This document shows, one piece after another, positions 50,692-60,108 of a DNA stretch of 64,000 bases (position 1 is the first letter of the stretch; each line of letters opens with the position of its first letter). Both the position numbers and the translations under genes were made by a program. Where the stretch lies: IMG/VR virus record IMGVR_UViG_3300037961_004224, positions 1 through 64,000 of that record; one strand, 5' to 3'. The notes beneath the pieces were generated by a model. It was not told the origin of the DNA. It searched no databases and was given only the letters and a program-made list of their open reading frames with translations. Origin of the DNA: a virus.

Positions 50692-50965
50692 GTTAGCATT
50701 GGCAATTATTTTTGTTTTGCTTTGTATAGTAGACAATATATTTACATATGAAGTAACAAGATGGCCTTTATACCAAGAAATAGCACCGGTCGCAGTCCTC
50801 ATGCTTTCAATACCATACGGACTTTGGATTCAAAAGTTTTGTGTGTGTCTGGGTTTGTATTATTTTAGAGAGAAGATTAGTAATCAATTTTTGTGTGTTT
50901 TAAACGCAGCTATGCTGTTCATAGTTTGCAACAACGGCTACTTATATTGTAGGGTAATATTTTAA
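50678..50965 (+). CDS. Small multispan membrane protein
   Basis: ATG 50678 follows AAAGGAA and overlaps the exonuclease end. The 95-residue product has three hydrophobic segments (YRLALAIIFVLLCIVDNIFTY, AVLMLSIPYGLWIQKFCVCLGLYYF and FLCVLNAAMLFIVC). It resembles DUF5658-type membrane proteins in layout. Its location inside the polymerase locus suggests an insertion. Function unknown. Confidence 0.5.
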   Translation: MSRYRLALAIIFVLLCIVDNIFTYEVTRWPLYQEIAPVAVLMLSIPYGLWIQKFCVCLGLYYFREKISNQFLCVLNAAMLFIVCNNGYLYCRVIF

Positions 50966-51294
50966 TGTATGAATATAATGCTAAAGTTGATCGTGTTGTT
51001 GATGGAGACACTGTAGACTTTATTGTTGATCTTGGATTTAATATCAATATAAAGATCAGGACTAGACTGATTGGTGTTGACACACCAGAAAGAGGACATC
51101 CAGACTGGAAAAAGGCAACAGCCGAATGTGCAAGATTGCTTTCTTCTGTAGCAGATATTCACAGTGCTTCTATTGGAAAACCAGAACACTGGGTAAAAAT
51201 AAAAACAACGAAAACAGGGAAATATGGTCGTTGGCTTGTAGAAGTTGATGGTGTAACAGATAAATTAGCAGAGACTTGGCCCTATGAAAAATAA
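50965..51294 (+). CDS. Staphylococcal-nuclease-like protein
   Basis: The 109-residue protein has the SNase fold signatures: VDRVVDGDTVDFIVDLGF (calcium-binding Asp), RTRLIGVDTPERGH (catalytic Arg and Glu) and GKYGRWLVEVDG (second Arg). It has no signal peptide, so it would act in the cytoplasm. It overlaps the polymerase C-terminal gene by 11 bases. Confidence 0.82.
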   Translation: MYEYNAKVDRVVDGDTVDFIVDLGFNINIKIRTRLIGVDTPERGHPDWKKATAECARLLSSVADIHSASIGKPEHWVKIKTTKTGKYGRWLVEVDGVTDKLAETWPYEK

Positions 51295-52921
51295 CTATAT
51301 TGAGTTCCCATGTGGTTGTAAGTTTGAAAAAAACTCAAAAGGTCTTCCAATATTCAATCCTAACATTGAAGCACTGCCATTGCATTGTGAAAGAACTTGG
51401 GATATGATTTGCGAAGGGAATACCAAGGGTGTATTTCAGCTTGAATCTCAACTCGGTCAAAGCAAAGCAAAAGAAGTAAAGCCAAGAAGTATAGAAGAAC
51501 TATCAGATCTGATTGCAATCATCAGGCCGGGGTGTGGTGATGCAATTGTAGACGGTAAATCTCTTACCCAGCACTATATTGATCGTAAAGCAGGAAGAGA
51601 TGATGTCAAATACTTTGATCCCAGACTAAAACCAATATTAGAACCAACTTATGGAATCTTGGTATATCAAGAACAAGCTATGCAAATAGCACAACTGGTT
51701 GCTAATTTTTCTTTAGGACAAGCAGATAATCTTCGTAAGGCTATTGGTAAAAAGAATGTTGATCTTATGGCCAAGGTAAAGAAAGAATTTTTAGAAGGTG
51801 CTATTGCTCAAGGAAACTTTACTGAAAAAGATGCTGAAGAGATTTTTAGTTGGATCGAGAAGTCTCAAAAATACTCGTTTAACAAATCTCACTCAGTAAG
51901 TTACGCACTCAATGGATATCAAACTGCTTATGCCAAAGCCCATTTCCCTAGAGCTTTTTTCACCTCATATCTTCGTCATGCTGATGGTAAACCAAAGCCA
52001 TTTGAAGAAATAAATGAATTAGTAAATAACGCTAGACTTATGGATATAGACGTGCAACCACCTAGCATTGTTAATATGAACTCTAATTTTTGTTTAGTAA
52101 ATAAACTTCCAACATTTGGTCTAGTGAATGTTAAAAGCGTTGGTATGAGTGTGTTTAAGCAAATAGATGCAGTAGTAAAGCAAAATTCATATAATGTGTC
52201 TGATATGGGCTGGGATAAATTTTTAATGAAGGTTGGTAGGTATATTAAAAGTAATTCTTTTGAATCTATGATTAGAGCCGGTGTTTTTGATTGCTACAAG
52301 AAACAAAGAAATAAAATGCTTTATGACTTTAACATATATAAAGAGTTAAAAGATTTTGATAAAGACTATCTTACAAAAACAAAGTGTAAAACATTTGTAG
52401 AAGCTCTTGAAGATTTGATCCCATACATTAAAAAGACTAAAAGAGCTACAGTGCATACGGAAAGACATATTGAGCAAGTTAGAGGGTCAATATCAGCACT
52501 AAAATCCCCACCATATGAATTGATTGACAGGCCAGCTTGGAGGGCAAAGCAAGAGAGAGATTTGCTTGGCGTAGAAATAACATGCTCAGAAGTTGATGAG
52601 TATGATACAACAGATGGAAATTGCAGTTGTAGAGAATATGTAAAAGGTTTTGAATCTAATTACATAGCTATAGCAGCACAAATAAGTGACATTAGAGAAT
52701 GGAAGATCAGGGGCGGAAAACACAAGGGAGAGAAGATGGCATTCTTAAAAATTAGTGACAGTTCTTGTTCGCTTGATAATGTTACTGTTTTTTCAGAAGA
52801 CTGGCAAAAACTAAAAAGTAAAATTGTTATAGGTAAGATATTGCTTCTTAGAGGAAACAGAGATAAAAATCGAGGAAGTTTTTTAGTAAAACAAGCACAA
52901 AACCTAGAACAATGTATATAA
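51284..52921 (+). CDS. DNA polymerase III alpha, C-terminal half (fingers and DNA/beta-binding region)
   Basis: The 545-residue protein begins with a short Cys-containing lead (EFPCGCKFEKN). It enters the C-family fingers with KGVFQLESQLGQSKAKEVKPRS, then IIRPG and GILVYQEQAMQIAQLVANFSLGQAD, and ends with an OB-type domain (YIAIAAQISDIREWKIRGG...AFLKISDSSCSLDNVTVF). It continues exactly where the 48090 gene stops, so both proteins must assemble to make polymerase. Its ribosome-binding site is poor; it may rely on coupling to the SNase gene. Confidence 0.9.
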   Translation: MKNNYIEFPCGCKFEKNSKGLPIFNPNIEALPLHCERTWDMICEGNTKGVFQLESQLGQSKAKEVKPRSIEELSDLIAIIRPGCGDAIVDGKSLTQHYIDRKAGRDDVKYFDPRLKPILEPTYGILVYQEQAMQIAQLVANFSLGQADNLRKAIGKKNVDLMAKVKKEFLEGAIAQGNFTEKDAEEIFSWIEKSQKYSFNKSHSVSYALNGYQTAYAKAHFPRAFFTSYLRHADGKPKPFEEINELVNNARLMDIDVQPPSIVNMNSNFCLVNKLPTFGLVNVKSVGMSVFKQIDAVVKQNSYNVSDMGWDKFLMKVGRYIKSNSFESMIRAGVFDCYKKQRNKMLYDFNIYKELKDFDKDYLTKTKCKTFVEALEDLIPYIKKTKRATVHTERHIEQVRGSISALKSPPYELIDRPAWRAKQERDLLGVEITCSEVDEYDTTDGNCSCREYVKGFESNYIAIAAQISDIREWKIRGGKHKGEKMAFLKISDSSCSLDNVTVFSEDWQKLKSKIVIGKILLLRGNRDKNRGSFLVKQAQNLEQCI

Positions 52922-52934
52922 TAAGGATATATAA

Positions 52935-53381
52935 ATGGACGAATTGATAGAAAAAAATATGGGGCTTGTTGTCTCAATAGTAAATTCTTTTGGACCCAAG
53001 AATCATACTGAGCGTCAAGATTTAATGGACGCAGGCAGAATAGGGCTTTGGAAAGCTTTACAAAAATATAACAGAGAAAATGGTCACTTGATTTCTACCT
53101 ATGCTTGGAGACCAATAAGGTGGTCAATAATTAGGGAGATAAAGAGCAGGAAAAAATTCGTATCTATAGAAAATATAGCATCTCCAGTTGTTGAATCAAA
53201 ACAAAACTTATGGGAATGTTATACTGATGATATGTCACCTGAAGAACAAATCTTAATTGATTTAAGAAAAGAAGGATATAAATTTCATGAAATATGTGAC
53301 ATTCTAGATGAAACTCCTTCTAAAGTAAAAAATAAATTTTATAAACTTATAAAAAGATTAAGAGAAGCAAATGCAACGTAA
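52935..53381 (+). CDS. Sigma-70-like small transcription factor
   Basis: The 148-residue protein has a shortened sigma region 2 (LVVSIVNSFGPKNHTERQDLMDAGRIGLWKALQKYNRENGHLISTYAWRPIRWSIIREI). It also has a region-4-like helix-turn-helix (EEQILIDLRKEGYKFHEICDILDETPSKVKNKFYKLIKRL). A compact factor of this kind could redirect host RNA polymerase to phage promoters, such as the recurring motifs seen in gaps. GGA lies upstream of the ATG. Confidence 0.75.
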   Translation: MDELIEKNMGLVVSIVNSFGPKNHTERQDLMDAGRIGLWKALQKYNRENGHLISTYAWRPIRWSIIREIKSRKKFVSIENIASPVVESKQNLWECYTDDMSPEEQILIDLRKEGYKFHEICDILDETPSKVKNKFYKLIKRLREANAT

Positions 53382-55017
53382 GAAAAGAATACTCTTTGTA
53401 ACTGAATCTCATAAACTAGCTTCTGGATTTGGGACTTATGCAAAAGAGATACTGAACAGAATATACAAAACTGGTAAGTATGAAATAGCAGAATTCGGCT
53501 GCTATATGAGTCCTATCGAGAATGAATCAACGGATTGGTTGATATATGGAAATGCTCCAATGCCTCATGAAGAGGAATATCGCAAAGAGCATACCTCCAA
53601 TCCAAATGTGCAATGGGGGATTGCTAGATTTGAACATGCTGTCTTAGACTTTAAGCCAGACATAGTTGTTACCTATAGAGATCCTTGGATGGATGCGTAC
53701 ATAGCTGACAGCGTACTGCTTCCCTTTTTTCACTGGGTTTGGATGCCAACAGTAGATAGCGAACCTCAAAAAAATGAATGGCTATATTGGTTTAATAAAT
53801 GTGATGGGTTAATGGCATATTCTGAATATGGTATCAGAACACTAGAAAACCAAACACATGGAAGATTAAAGGTAACAGATTGTGCATCGCCAGCTATTGA
53901 TCCAAATACTTTTAATATAATCCCAAATAAAGCAAAGCACAAACAAAGTATGGGAATTGATCCAGATAGCTTTATAGTTGGAACAGTGATGCGTAATCAG
54001 AAAAGAAAAATGTTCCCAGACCTTATAAAAAGCTTCAAAATGTTTCTTGAAAATGCACCAAAAGAAATAGCGGAAAAATCTTTTCTTTATCTACACACTA
54101 GTTACCCAGAAAAAATGGGATGGGATATAACATCGTTAGTACACGAGTATGGAATAGGATCAAAAATTCTTGTAACTTATACTTGTAAGGCATGTAAAAA
54201 GTATTTTTGTTCTAATTATAGAGATGCCATAACTCAGTGTAACCACTGTGGAAAAACTGCTGCAACAATGCCGGGAGTCACTAACGGTCTAGACCATTCC
54301 GACCTACCTAATATATATAACTTGATGGATTTGTACGTGCAATATGCAATCTGTGAAGGCTTTGGTATGCCTCAAGTAGAAGCCGCAGCGTGTGGGACAC
54401 CAATAGCGTCTATTGATTATAGTGCTATGGAAGATGTTGTTAAGCACTGTAAAGGATATCCTATCAAGCCAAATCTTCAAAGAGAAATGGAAACAAACGC
54501 ACAAAGATCGGGCCATAATAACGAAGAATTAGCAAAGATTATGCTAAAATGTGCTTCTCAAAATGACGCACAAAGAAAAAAACAAAGGCTTGAAACAAGG
54601 AAAGGCTGTATTTCAAGGTATACTTGGGATAAAGCTGCAAAAAGCTGGGAAAAATATTTTGATAGTGTTGAAAGAACAAAGCCACTAGAAGGACAATGGG
54701 ATGCTCCAAGGCTCATGCGTCCTGTACCAAATGAAATGCCTAAACAACATATAAACAACCAGCAGTTTTCAGAGTGGATTTATAATGATGTAGTGCAAGA
54801 TGATTCAGAAAAATTTTCATACAAAATGCTCTTCATGATAAGAAATTTAAATTTTGGAGCTAGAATTGGTGGCGACATGTCTCCCTACACTAAAGAGAAT
54901 GCTTTTAACGATTCTAAACATTTGGCAAATAGAAGACTTTACTTTGATACAATTAGGTGTGAAGGATTGCAACCGCAAGATTTTATAATTCAAGCACATA
55001 ACAGGATTAAGAAATGA
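53371..55017 (+). CDS. GT4 glycosyltransferase with an inserted zinc ribbon
   Basis: The 548-residue protein has the GT4 layout: a first strand with a glycine loop (RILFVTESHKLASGFGTYAKEIL), VGTVMRNQKRKMFPDLIKSFKMF, and the donor site ICEGFGMPQVEAAACGTPIA with the E-x7-E pattern. Between these, near residues 270-300, is an inserted zinc ribbon (CKACKKYFCSNYRDAITQC, then NHCGK) that is not part of the usual fold. The C-terminal 100 residues lie beyond the catalytic domain. It opens the second glycan cluster. Confidence 0.8.
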   Translation: MQRKKRILFVTESHKLASGFGTYAKEILNRIYKTGKYEIAEFGCYMSPIENESTDWLIYGNAPMPHEEEYRKEHTSNPNVQWGIARFEHAVLDFKPDIVVTYRDPWMDAYIADSVLLPFFHWVWMPTVDSEPQKNEWLYWFNKCDGLMAYSEYGIRTLENQTHGRLKVTDCASPAIDPNTFNIIPNKAKHKQSMGIDPDSFIVGTVMRNQKRKMFPDLIKSFKMFLENAPKEIAEKSFLYLHTSYPEKMGWDITSLVHEYGIGSKILVTYTCKACKKYFCSNYRDAITQCNHCGKTAATMPGVTNGLDHSDLPNIYNLMDLYVQYAICEGFGMPQVEAAACGTPIASIDYSAMEDVVKHCKGYPIKPNLQREMETNAQRSGHNNEELAKIMLKCASQNDAQRKKQRLETRKGCISRYTWDKAAKSWEKYFDSVERTKPLEGQWDAPRLMRPVPNEMPKQHINNQQFSEWIYNDVVQDDSEKFSYKMLFMIRNLNFGARIGGDMSPYTKENAFNDSKHLANRRLYFDTIRCEGLQPQDFIIQAHNRIKK

Positions 55018-56102
55018 ATGTATTTTATGTCGGCCCCTATAGACAATCTGACGGATGGGGAATAGCCAGTAGAAGCCTCGCTAAAATTATATCACAGCAA
55101 GAAGGTATTGATCTTACTTGCAGGCCAATATGGTATAATTTAAATTCGTTACAACAAGATATAGGGATTCTTGAAGCTTGCGAAAATAAAAAGCTAGAAA
55201 AAAAAGAAACTCTAATACAATTTGGATTGCCTCAATATTTAAATTATAATGGAGATTTTAAAAGGAATATAGCTGCTACTATTGTTGATTGTAGAATTGA
55301 TAATATGGGTTGGGTTGCTAACTTAAATCTATTTGATGAGATATTAGTATTTTCTAAAAATGAAAAAACAATACTTGAAGAATCAGGTATAAAAAGTAAC
55401 ATTCGCAATTTGAATGCTTTGCCAATCGAATTACATGAGCCAATAACAGAGTTTGATGTGGATGAATTTGGGCCGCTGTATACCTTCTACACAAATGCTG
55501 GCTTAGGAACTAATTCAGGTCTCAGAGAAACAATCGTTGCGTTTCTTTCTTCCTTTACAGCACTAGATAATCAAGTATTAGTAATATTTTGCAATGAACA
55601 AAACTCACAACAAATATCGGAAGAAATAGATTTAATAAAAAAATCACTAAATATATTTGGCAATATAAATGATATGTATCCAAGAATAGGTATAATCAAG
55701 GCAGAAGATCAATCTTTAATTAATCATGCTCATTCAACATTTGACTGCTTTATTGATTTATCATATAATTCATCATTAACCTACCAGACTATTCATGCGT
55801 TTTCTAAAAACCGACCTGCAATTTTGCTGGATACTTGCAAAGATCAAATTGGTGAAGATTATGGGTTGCTTGTAAAATCAATTGAAGAGCCTTCATTCAC
55901 TCAACAAAGACCAGTAAAGGGTATGTATTCTGGAGAGCAAGCTTGGTCAAAACCCAAAATACAAGACATAAAAAACAAAATGATTTCTGTAAGCAGCGAT
56001 AATACTATAGCAGACAAAGCAAAAGAAGTAATATACAAATTTAATTCAAATTATAGTTTTGGCAATAATCAAAAAATAAAAGAGATTTTATGTATCCAAT
56101 AG
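55014..56102 (+). CDS. Glycosyltransferase-like protein
   Basis: The 362-residue product begins VFYVGPYRQSDGWGIASRSLAKI, a GT-B-type glycine loop, and has a later region (PLYTFYTNAGLGTNSGLRETIVAFLSSF) like the GT4 linker. The donor loop (CFIDLSYNSSLTYQTIHAFSKNRPAIL) lacks the usual E-x7-E, so activity is uncertain. It overlaps both neighbours by 4 to 13 bases. Confidence 0.5.
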   Translation: MNVFYVGPYRQSDGWGIASRSLAKIISQQEGIDLTCRPIWYNLNSLQQDIGILEACENKKLEKKETLIQFGLPQYLNYNGDFKRNIAATIVDCRIDNMGWVANLNLFDEILVFSKNEKTILEESGIKSNIRNLNALPIELHEPITEFDVDEFGPLYTFYTNAGLGTNSGLRETIVAFLSSFTALDNQVLVIFCNEQNSQQISEEIDLIKKSLNIFGNINDMYPRIGIIKAEDQSLINHAHSTFDCFIDLSYNSSLTYQTIHAFSKNRPAILLDTCKDQIGEDYGLLVKSIEEPSFTQQRPVKGMYSGEQAWSKPKIQDIKNKMISVSSDNTIADKAKEVIYKFNSNYSFGNNQKIKEILCIQ

Positions 56103-57031
56103 AGAATATAATTAGAAACGCAGAGAAAAAAGATAGTAAAGATCGTCTATCAATATTAATAGTAAACGATGGAAATGATCGTTACATACAGTCTATGGCA
56201 AAAAAATTGAGTCATGATTTCTATCTAGTTGATAACATTACGGGAAGCGGAAGACAATGGAAAAGCAAAGTCAGGCCAGAAAACCTATCCCTGCTTAATG
56301 ATTTATCTCAAATTCCTAGTAGGTATGTAGATGCAATAATTGTTTTCAACAGAACTAATGAATACGAAAAAGCAGATTTTATTTCAAAAAATTTTTCTGT
56401 CCCACTTATAGTTATTGATACAGTTACAAGTCAGCATAAAGTATGTGTTCCGTTTGGTGCTTCGACCAATATTGAAAATCCATCTCATATCTTAAATAGA
56501 AATATTGACACATGCGTTGCACTGAACGATACTATATTGCGTAGTTGGATAAACAATAATTCATCTTTATGTGTAAAGATCAACCATCTTCCAAATAATA
56601 TAAAACGAGATCAAAACTCTAATCTTGTATTGTTAGACCCAGAATTAGATCGTAACTATTTGGGCAGCATGGGAGTTAATTTTCAAAATGAGATTTACAC
56701 TAATGATCCTGAGAAGGCTTGTGTATATCTAAACATGTGGCAAAGCGTAACCCCTCTGATGATAGATTGTATGCACAACGGCATACCTGTTGCAACCATT
56801 GCTAATAATGAGTTTGAAGATCTTATAAAGAAAGAATGTTGCATTGTAATAGATAATCTAACTTTATTTAATGACCCTAACAATGTAACAAATTTGCTTC
56901 AATTTCAAAAATTACAGAATGTAATAGATAATGCAAAATCATATTTTGAGTATGAAGAGCAGGATTTTAAAAATAAATGGAATAATATTATTAATCATGT
57001 ATGCAACAAAATATTTATGGGAGTACGATAA
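56090..57031 (+). CDS. Glycosyltransferase-like protein, divergent
   Basis: A 313-residue protein with Rossmann-like strands (LSILIVNDGNDRYIQSMAKKL, DAIIVFNRTNEYEKADF) and a donor-loop-like end (CVYLNMWQSVTPLMIDCMHNGIPVATIANNEFEDLIKK). It appears to be a divergent GT-B protein of the glycan cluster. No clear catalytic residues can be named. Confidence 0.45.
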   Translation: MYPIENIIRNAEKKDSKDRLSILIVNDGNDRYIQSMAKKLSHDFYLVDNITGSGRQWKSKVRPENLSLLNDLSQIPSRYVDAIIVFNRTNEYEKADFISKNFSVPLIVIDTVTSQHKVCVPFGASTNIENPSHILNRNIDTCVALNDTILRSWINNNSSLCVKINHLPNNIKRDQNSNLVLLDPELDRNYLGSMGVNFQNEIYTNDPEKACVYLNMWQSVTPLMIDCMHNGIPVATIANNEFEDLIKKECCIVIDNLTLFNDPNNVTNLLQFQKLQNVIDNAKSYFEYEEQDFKNKWNNIINHVCNKIFMGVR

Positions 57032-57424
57032 GTGATAAGTAAGAAAATTAATTTGGTGATTGATAAGGTGAATCAGTCAGATTTTACTGAAGAAGATCTT
57101 CAAAATGCACCCGATGGGTTCTTTGAAGAAATATTCGTTTCAGACTTGCTTGAATTGTCAAAGAATAACGCAATCATAGACGATGTTATAAAAAAGGTAA
57201 GGAAAAATGGAATTGTCAAGTTAAATGGCGTTGATGGAATTGATATGTGTCGCAAAAGTTACTACGGAGAAACACCAATCGAAGAATGCTCAATGTATTT
57301 TGGTGCAGTAAACAGGATTAACTCTGTAATTTCAATTAAGAAATATTTTGAAAAAATAGGATGGCAAATCAATTTTGCTGGAATAAACTCAGGAAGATAT
57401 TTTGTGGAGGCAAAAAGAAAATGA
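57032..57424 (+). CDS. Small methyltransferase-like protein
   Basis: GTG 57032 follows GGGAG by about 8 bases and is 1 base after the preceding stop. The 130-residue product ends with a pattern (VSDLLELSKNNAIIDDVIKKVRKNGIVKLNGVDG...KKYFEKIGWQINFAGINSGRYFVEAKR) similar to the C-terminal half of SAM-dependent methyltransferases (motif post-II and strands 6-7). The SAM-binding N-terminal half is missing, so it may be a truncated remnant. Confidence 0.45.
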   Translation: MISKKINLVIDKVNQSDFTEEDLQNAPDGFFEEIFVSDLLELSKNNAIIDDVIKKVRKNGIVKLNGVDGIDMCRKSYYGETPIEECSMYFGAVNRINSVISIKKYFEKIGWQINFAGINSGRYFVEAKRK

Positions 57425-58260
57425 GCCAAAAAGAAGAAGTATCAGTAAACCATGTACATACAATTTGTAAGGAATGTGTATTTGCAAAATGGGAAAAAAA
57501 TACGCAAACCGGATGTAAGCTTGATAGAATAAATGACTATGAGAAAGCTGGAGTAAACATTGTTGGTATAAAAGATGAAGAAGATAAAGAATATTTTGTA
57601 ATTGATGGAAGATATTGTGTTTACTATAGAAACACAGAAATAATGAAAGATTATCCAAGAGATACTTGGGAAGAAATAGTGAATCTTCAGGTTAAAGTTC
57701 CATATCATGCTATGGTTATTGTAAATGAAGAAGATGATTTTAAAACAGTAAAGAAATGTTGTAAAGCCCTCAAAAATCAGAAGTACTCGCCAAACCTAGT
57801 GACACTAATCAATAAACAATATCCTAAATACGTTAGAGAACAGGATAATGCTATACCTCCTAGCAAACTTTTACAACTACTTAAAGATTCAGAATTTCAT
57901 CAATTTAGTTTTAAAAATATATATGATCAATCCCTTGACGATAGAGCCTTGGTAGATTTAGTTTTTGATAGTGCAAAAGAAAATAAATATCCTTTTTATG
58001 TTGTCTTTAATGCTAATTTCGACATACCGCAAGAATTTAGCGAAGAATTTAATAATTCAATATTGATAAAAATGATGCAGGTAGGATTTGCAAAACCCGT
58101 AGACGATATAAATGGGATGATTGGCAACAGGGTTGCACACAAAAAGCACTCTGGAAATTCTTTTGGAAGAAATCTAGAGGATAAAATAATTAATCTTGAA
58201 GATGACGGTGAAAAATTTGTATTTGAAATAGGGGATGTATGCCCATGCTTAAAGAAATAG
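57421..58260 (+). CDS. Cys-rich N-terminus plus GT-A-like domain, function unknown
   Basis: ATG 57421 overlaps the previous stop. The N-terminus has four Cys (CKECVFAKWEKNTQTGCKLD and YCVYYR), possibly a zinc or iron site. The rest (AMVIVNEEDDFKTVKKCCKALKNQKY, YPFYVVFNANFDIPQEF) has the strand order of a GT-A nucleotide-sugar domain, but no DxD is obvious. It is found between glycosyltransferase-like genes. Confidence 0.45.
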   Translation: MSQKEEVSVNHVHTICKECVFAKWEKNTQTGCKLDRINDYEKAGVNIVGIKDEEDKEYFVIDGRYCVYYRNTEIMKDYPRDTWEEIVNLQVKVPYHAMVIVNEEDDFKTVKKCCKALKNQKYSPNLVTLINKQYPKYVREQDNAIPPSKLLQLLKDSEFHQFSFKNIYDQSLDDRALVDLVFDSAKENKYPFYVVFNANFDIPQEFSEEFNNSILIKMMQVGFAKPVDDINGMIGNRVAHKKHSGNSFGRNLEDKIINLEDDGEKFVFEIGDVCPCLKK

Positions 58261-58646
58261 ATATAATAGAGGCTAATAAAGGTCTACAGTACTTCATGGA
58301 TAGTTGGAATAAAACCCAAGAAGATTCTATAGTATACGTATCTATAGATGGATTTGAAAGAAGCAAAGATTTTGATAGTCTTGTGCTAGATATTTTTGAT
58401 AATGATGATACAGTCGGATTTGTTTATACAGATTTTTTTATATATGACTCAAATGGTTTAAACATAGCTCAGTTTTTAGACGATAAAAACCTACCCAGCA
58501 TCCCTTTCTTTGTAAAAAAGAAAAATAACTTAAATATGCAATTTGTTCAAGAACAGAATATTATATCATCTATGATGCAAATGTATATTAATCATGGATA
58601 TAAGTTTGAACACTTAGCAGAAAACTGTCTCGGACATGTTGTATGA
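58245..58646 (+). CDS. Small hypothetical protein of the glycan cluster
   Basis: ATG 58245 lies 9 bases after GGGGA; ATG 58239 is too close. The 133-residue product has GT-A-like fragments (DSIVYVSIDGFERSKDFDSLVLDIF, VGFVYTDFFIYDS). It may be a companion of the preceding protein. Function unknown. Confidence 0.4.
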   Translation: MLKEIDIIEANKGLQYFMDSWNKTQEDSIVYVSIDGFERSKDFDSLVLDIFDNDDTVGFVYTDFFIYDSNGLNIAQFLDDKNLPSIPFFVKKKNNLNMQFVQEQNIISSMMQMYINHGYKFEHLAENCLGHVV

Positions 58647-59347
58647 CTTTGAAATATATAAAAAATATAAAACAACAAACGCCCATAGATATTATTATAC
58701 CTGCCGCTGGTCTAGGTAGGAGAATGAAATCGTATGGTCCAAAGTCTTTAATAAAAATAAAAAAGAATCTGACGGTAATAGACCATCAATTAAAGATAAT
58801 AAAAAATACAATACCAAATGCTAACATAATATTGGTATCTGGATTTGAATCTGATTATCTGATGAATAATACTCCAAACGACATTATTAAAGTAGAGAAT
58901 GAGAGATACGAACAAACAAACGTTGTTAGATCAATAGGGCTAGGTTTAAGGGCTTCACAGAGAGATGTGCTAATTATATATGGCGATTTGGTTTTTAATT
59001 CAGAGTGTATCGAAAATATAAATTTTAACAGGTCTTCTATACTGATAGGAGATAACATGATGAAAGAATCAGAAGTAGGATGCATATTTAATAATAGTGA
59101 TAAATTAGAAAGCATGATGTACGACTTAGAACATAAATGGAGTCAAATGATTTTTTTAAAAGGTAAAGAATTAGAAATATTCAAAAAAATATGCTGGAAT
59201 ACTGATAATTATAGTATGTTTGGTTTTGAGGCTATAAATGACTTGTTATCAATGGGCGGGATAGTGAATGTGTGTCATCACAAAGATGCAAAAGCTATTG
59301 ATATAGACAGTTCAAAGGATTTAGAAAAGGTATCACAAATATTATGA
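58643..59347 (+). CDS. Sugar-phosphate nucleotidyltransferase-like protein
   Basis: The 234-residue protein shows the NTP_transferase signature PIDIIIPAAGLGRRMKSYGPKSLI. It then has ILVSGFESDYL, VRSIGLGLRAS and LIIYGDLVFNSE, the Asp binding the metal and nucleotide. It probably makes an activated sugar or choline-type nucleotide for the neighbouring transferases. The protein overlaps both neighbours by 4 bases. Confidence 0.75.
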   Translation: MTLKYIKNIKQQTPIDIIIPAAGLGRRMKSYGPKSLIKIKKNLTVIDHQLKIIKNTIPNANIILVSGFESDYLMNNTPNDIIKVENERYEQTNVVRSIGLGLRASQRDVLIIYGDLVFNSECIENINFNRSSILIGDNMMKESEVGCIFNNSDKLESMMYDLEHKWSQMIFLKGKELEIFKKICWNTDNYSMFGFEAINDLLSMGGIVNVCHHKDAKAIDIDSSKDLEKVSQIL

Positions 59348-60108
59348 ATAAGAATATATTTTTCTCTGCGTCTAGTCATCCAAAAATTATGGGTGTGGCA
59401 CAGGCAATGCAAGACAATGCAAAAGAATCTCGCTGGTTTGAAAACTCGTTGCCTATTTTTGACTTACTGGAAGCAGAAAAGCCAGACTTGGTTTTTTTCA
59501 AAGATAATGATTACCCACTACAGCATATTGAATATGCTAAAAAAGACTTTCCAAACACTAAGTTTGGTTTGTTTACTGAGCTAGAAGAAGATCATGAGTT
59601 TTTTGACATCACCATCAATATTCTAAATGAAAAGCATAGAAACTATCTACCTTATCTTGCAAACACATACTATTCTGGAGGCAAGAAAAATGAAATATAT
59701 GAAACAGATATTTTAATGATAAGCAACAATGTTAATTTAGAAAATGAAACACTACTGAAATGGATATTTTCCATAGCTACAAAGTATAGAATGAAAATAT
59801 ATGGAGAAAATAAGGTTCAGTGTCCATATTATCTTGGTAATGTAGGTATAGAGTCGCTTAAAGATCTAATAGCTTCTACAAAAATAATGATAATGCTGAA
59901 TGAAGAATGGCTGCAAACCGCTTTATTAAATGATAAAGTCCCTCTATTGTTTAGCAACAACCCTTCTAACCATTGTGAGTTTTCAACATACAGTCAATTA
60001 GATGAATTATGTAATTTACACATAAATCATGATATGGAATCAACTAAAATAACGCCAAAAACATATTTAGATTTTTGCAATAAAATACTAGAGGAATTAT
60101 ACAAATGA
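59344..60108 (+). CDS. Glycosyltransferase-like protein (CgeB-like, divergent)
   Basis: A 254-residue protein starting IFFSASSHPKIMGVAQAM, with later segments (DILMISNNVNLENETLLKWIFSIA, LKDLIASTKIMIMLNEEWLQTALLNDKVPLLFSN) that resemble the C-terminal domain of CgeB-type transferases. The match is loose. It is part of the coupled glycan operon. Confidence 0.45.
   Translation: MNKNIFFSASSHPKIMGVAQAMQDNAKESRWFENSLPIFDLLEAEKPDLVFFKDNDYPLQHIEYAKKDFPNTKFGLFTELEEDHEFFDITINILNEKHRNYLPYLANTYYSGGKKNEIYETDILMISNNVNLENETLLKWIFSIATKYRMKIYGENKVQCPYYLGNVGIESLKDLIASTKIMIMLNEEWLQTALLNDKVPLLFSNNPSNHCEFSTYSQLDELCNLHINHDMESTKITPKTYLDFCNKILEELYK

Noticed and set aside
49957-51310. Split intein joining the two polymerase halves
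   Set aside because: The first half ends GGEDLC with no downstream intein N-terminal block, and the second half starts with no His-Asn C-terminal block; the inserted genes are separate enzymes.
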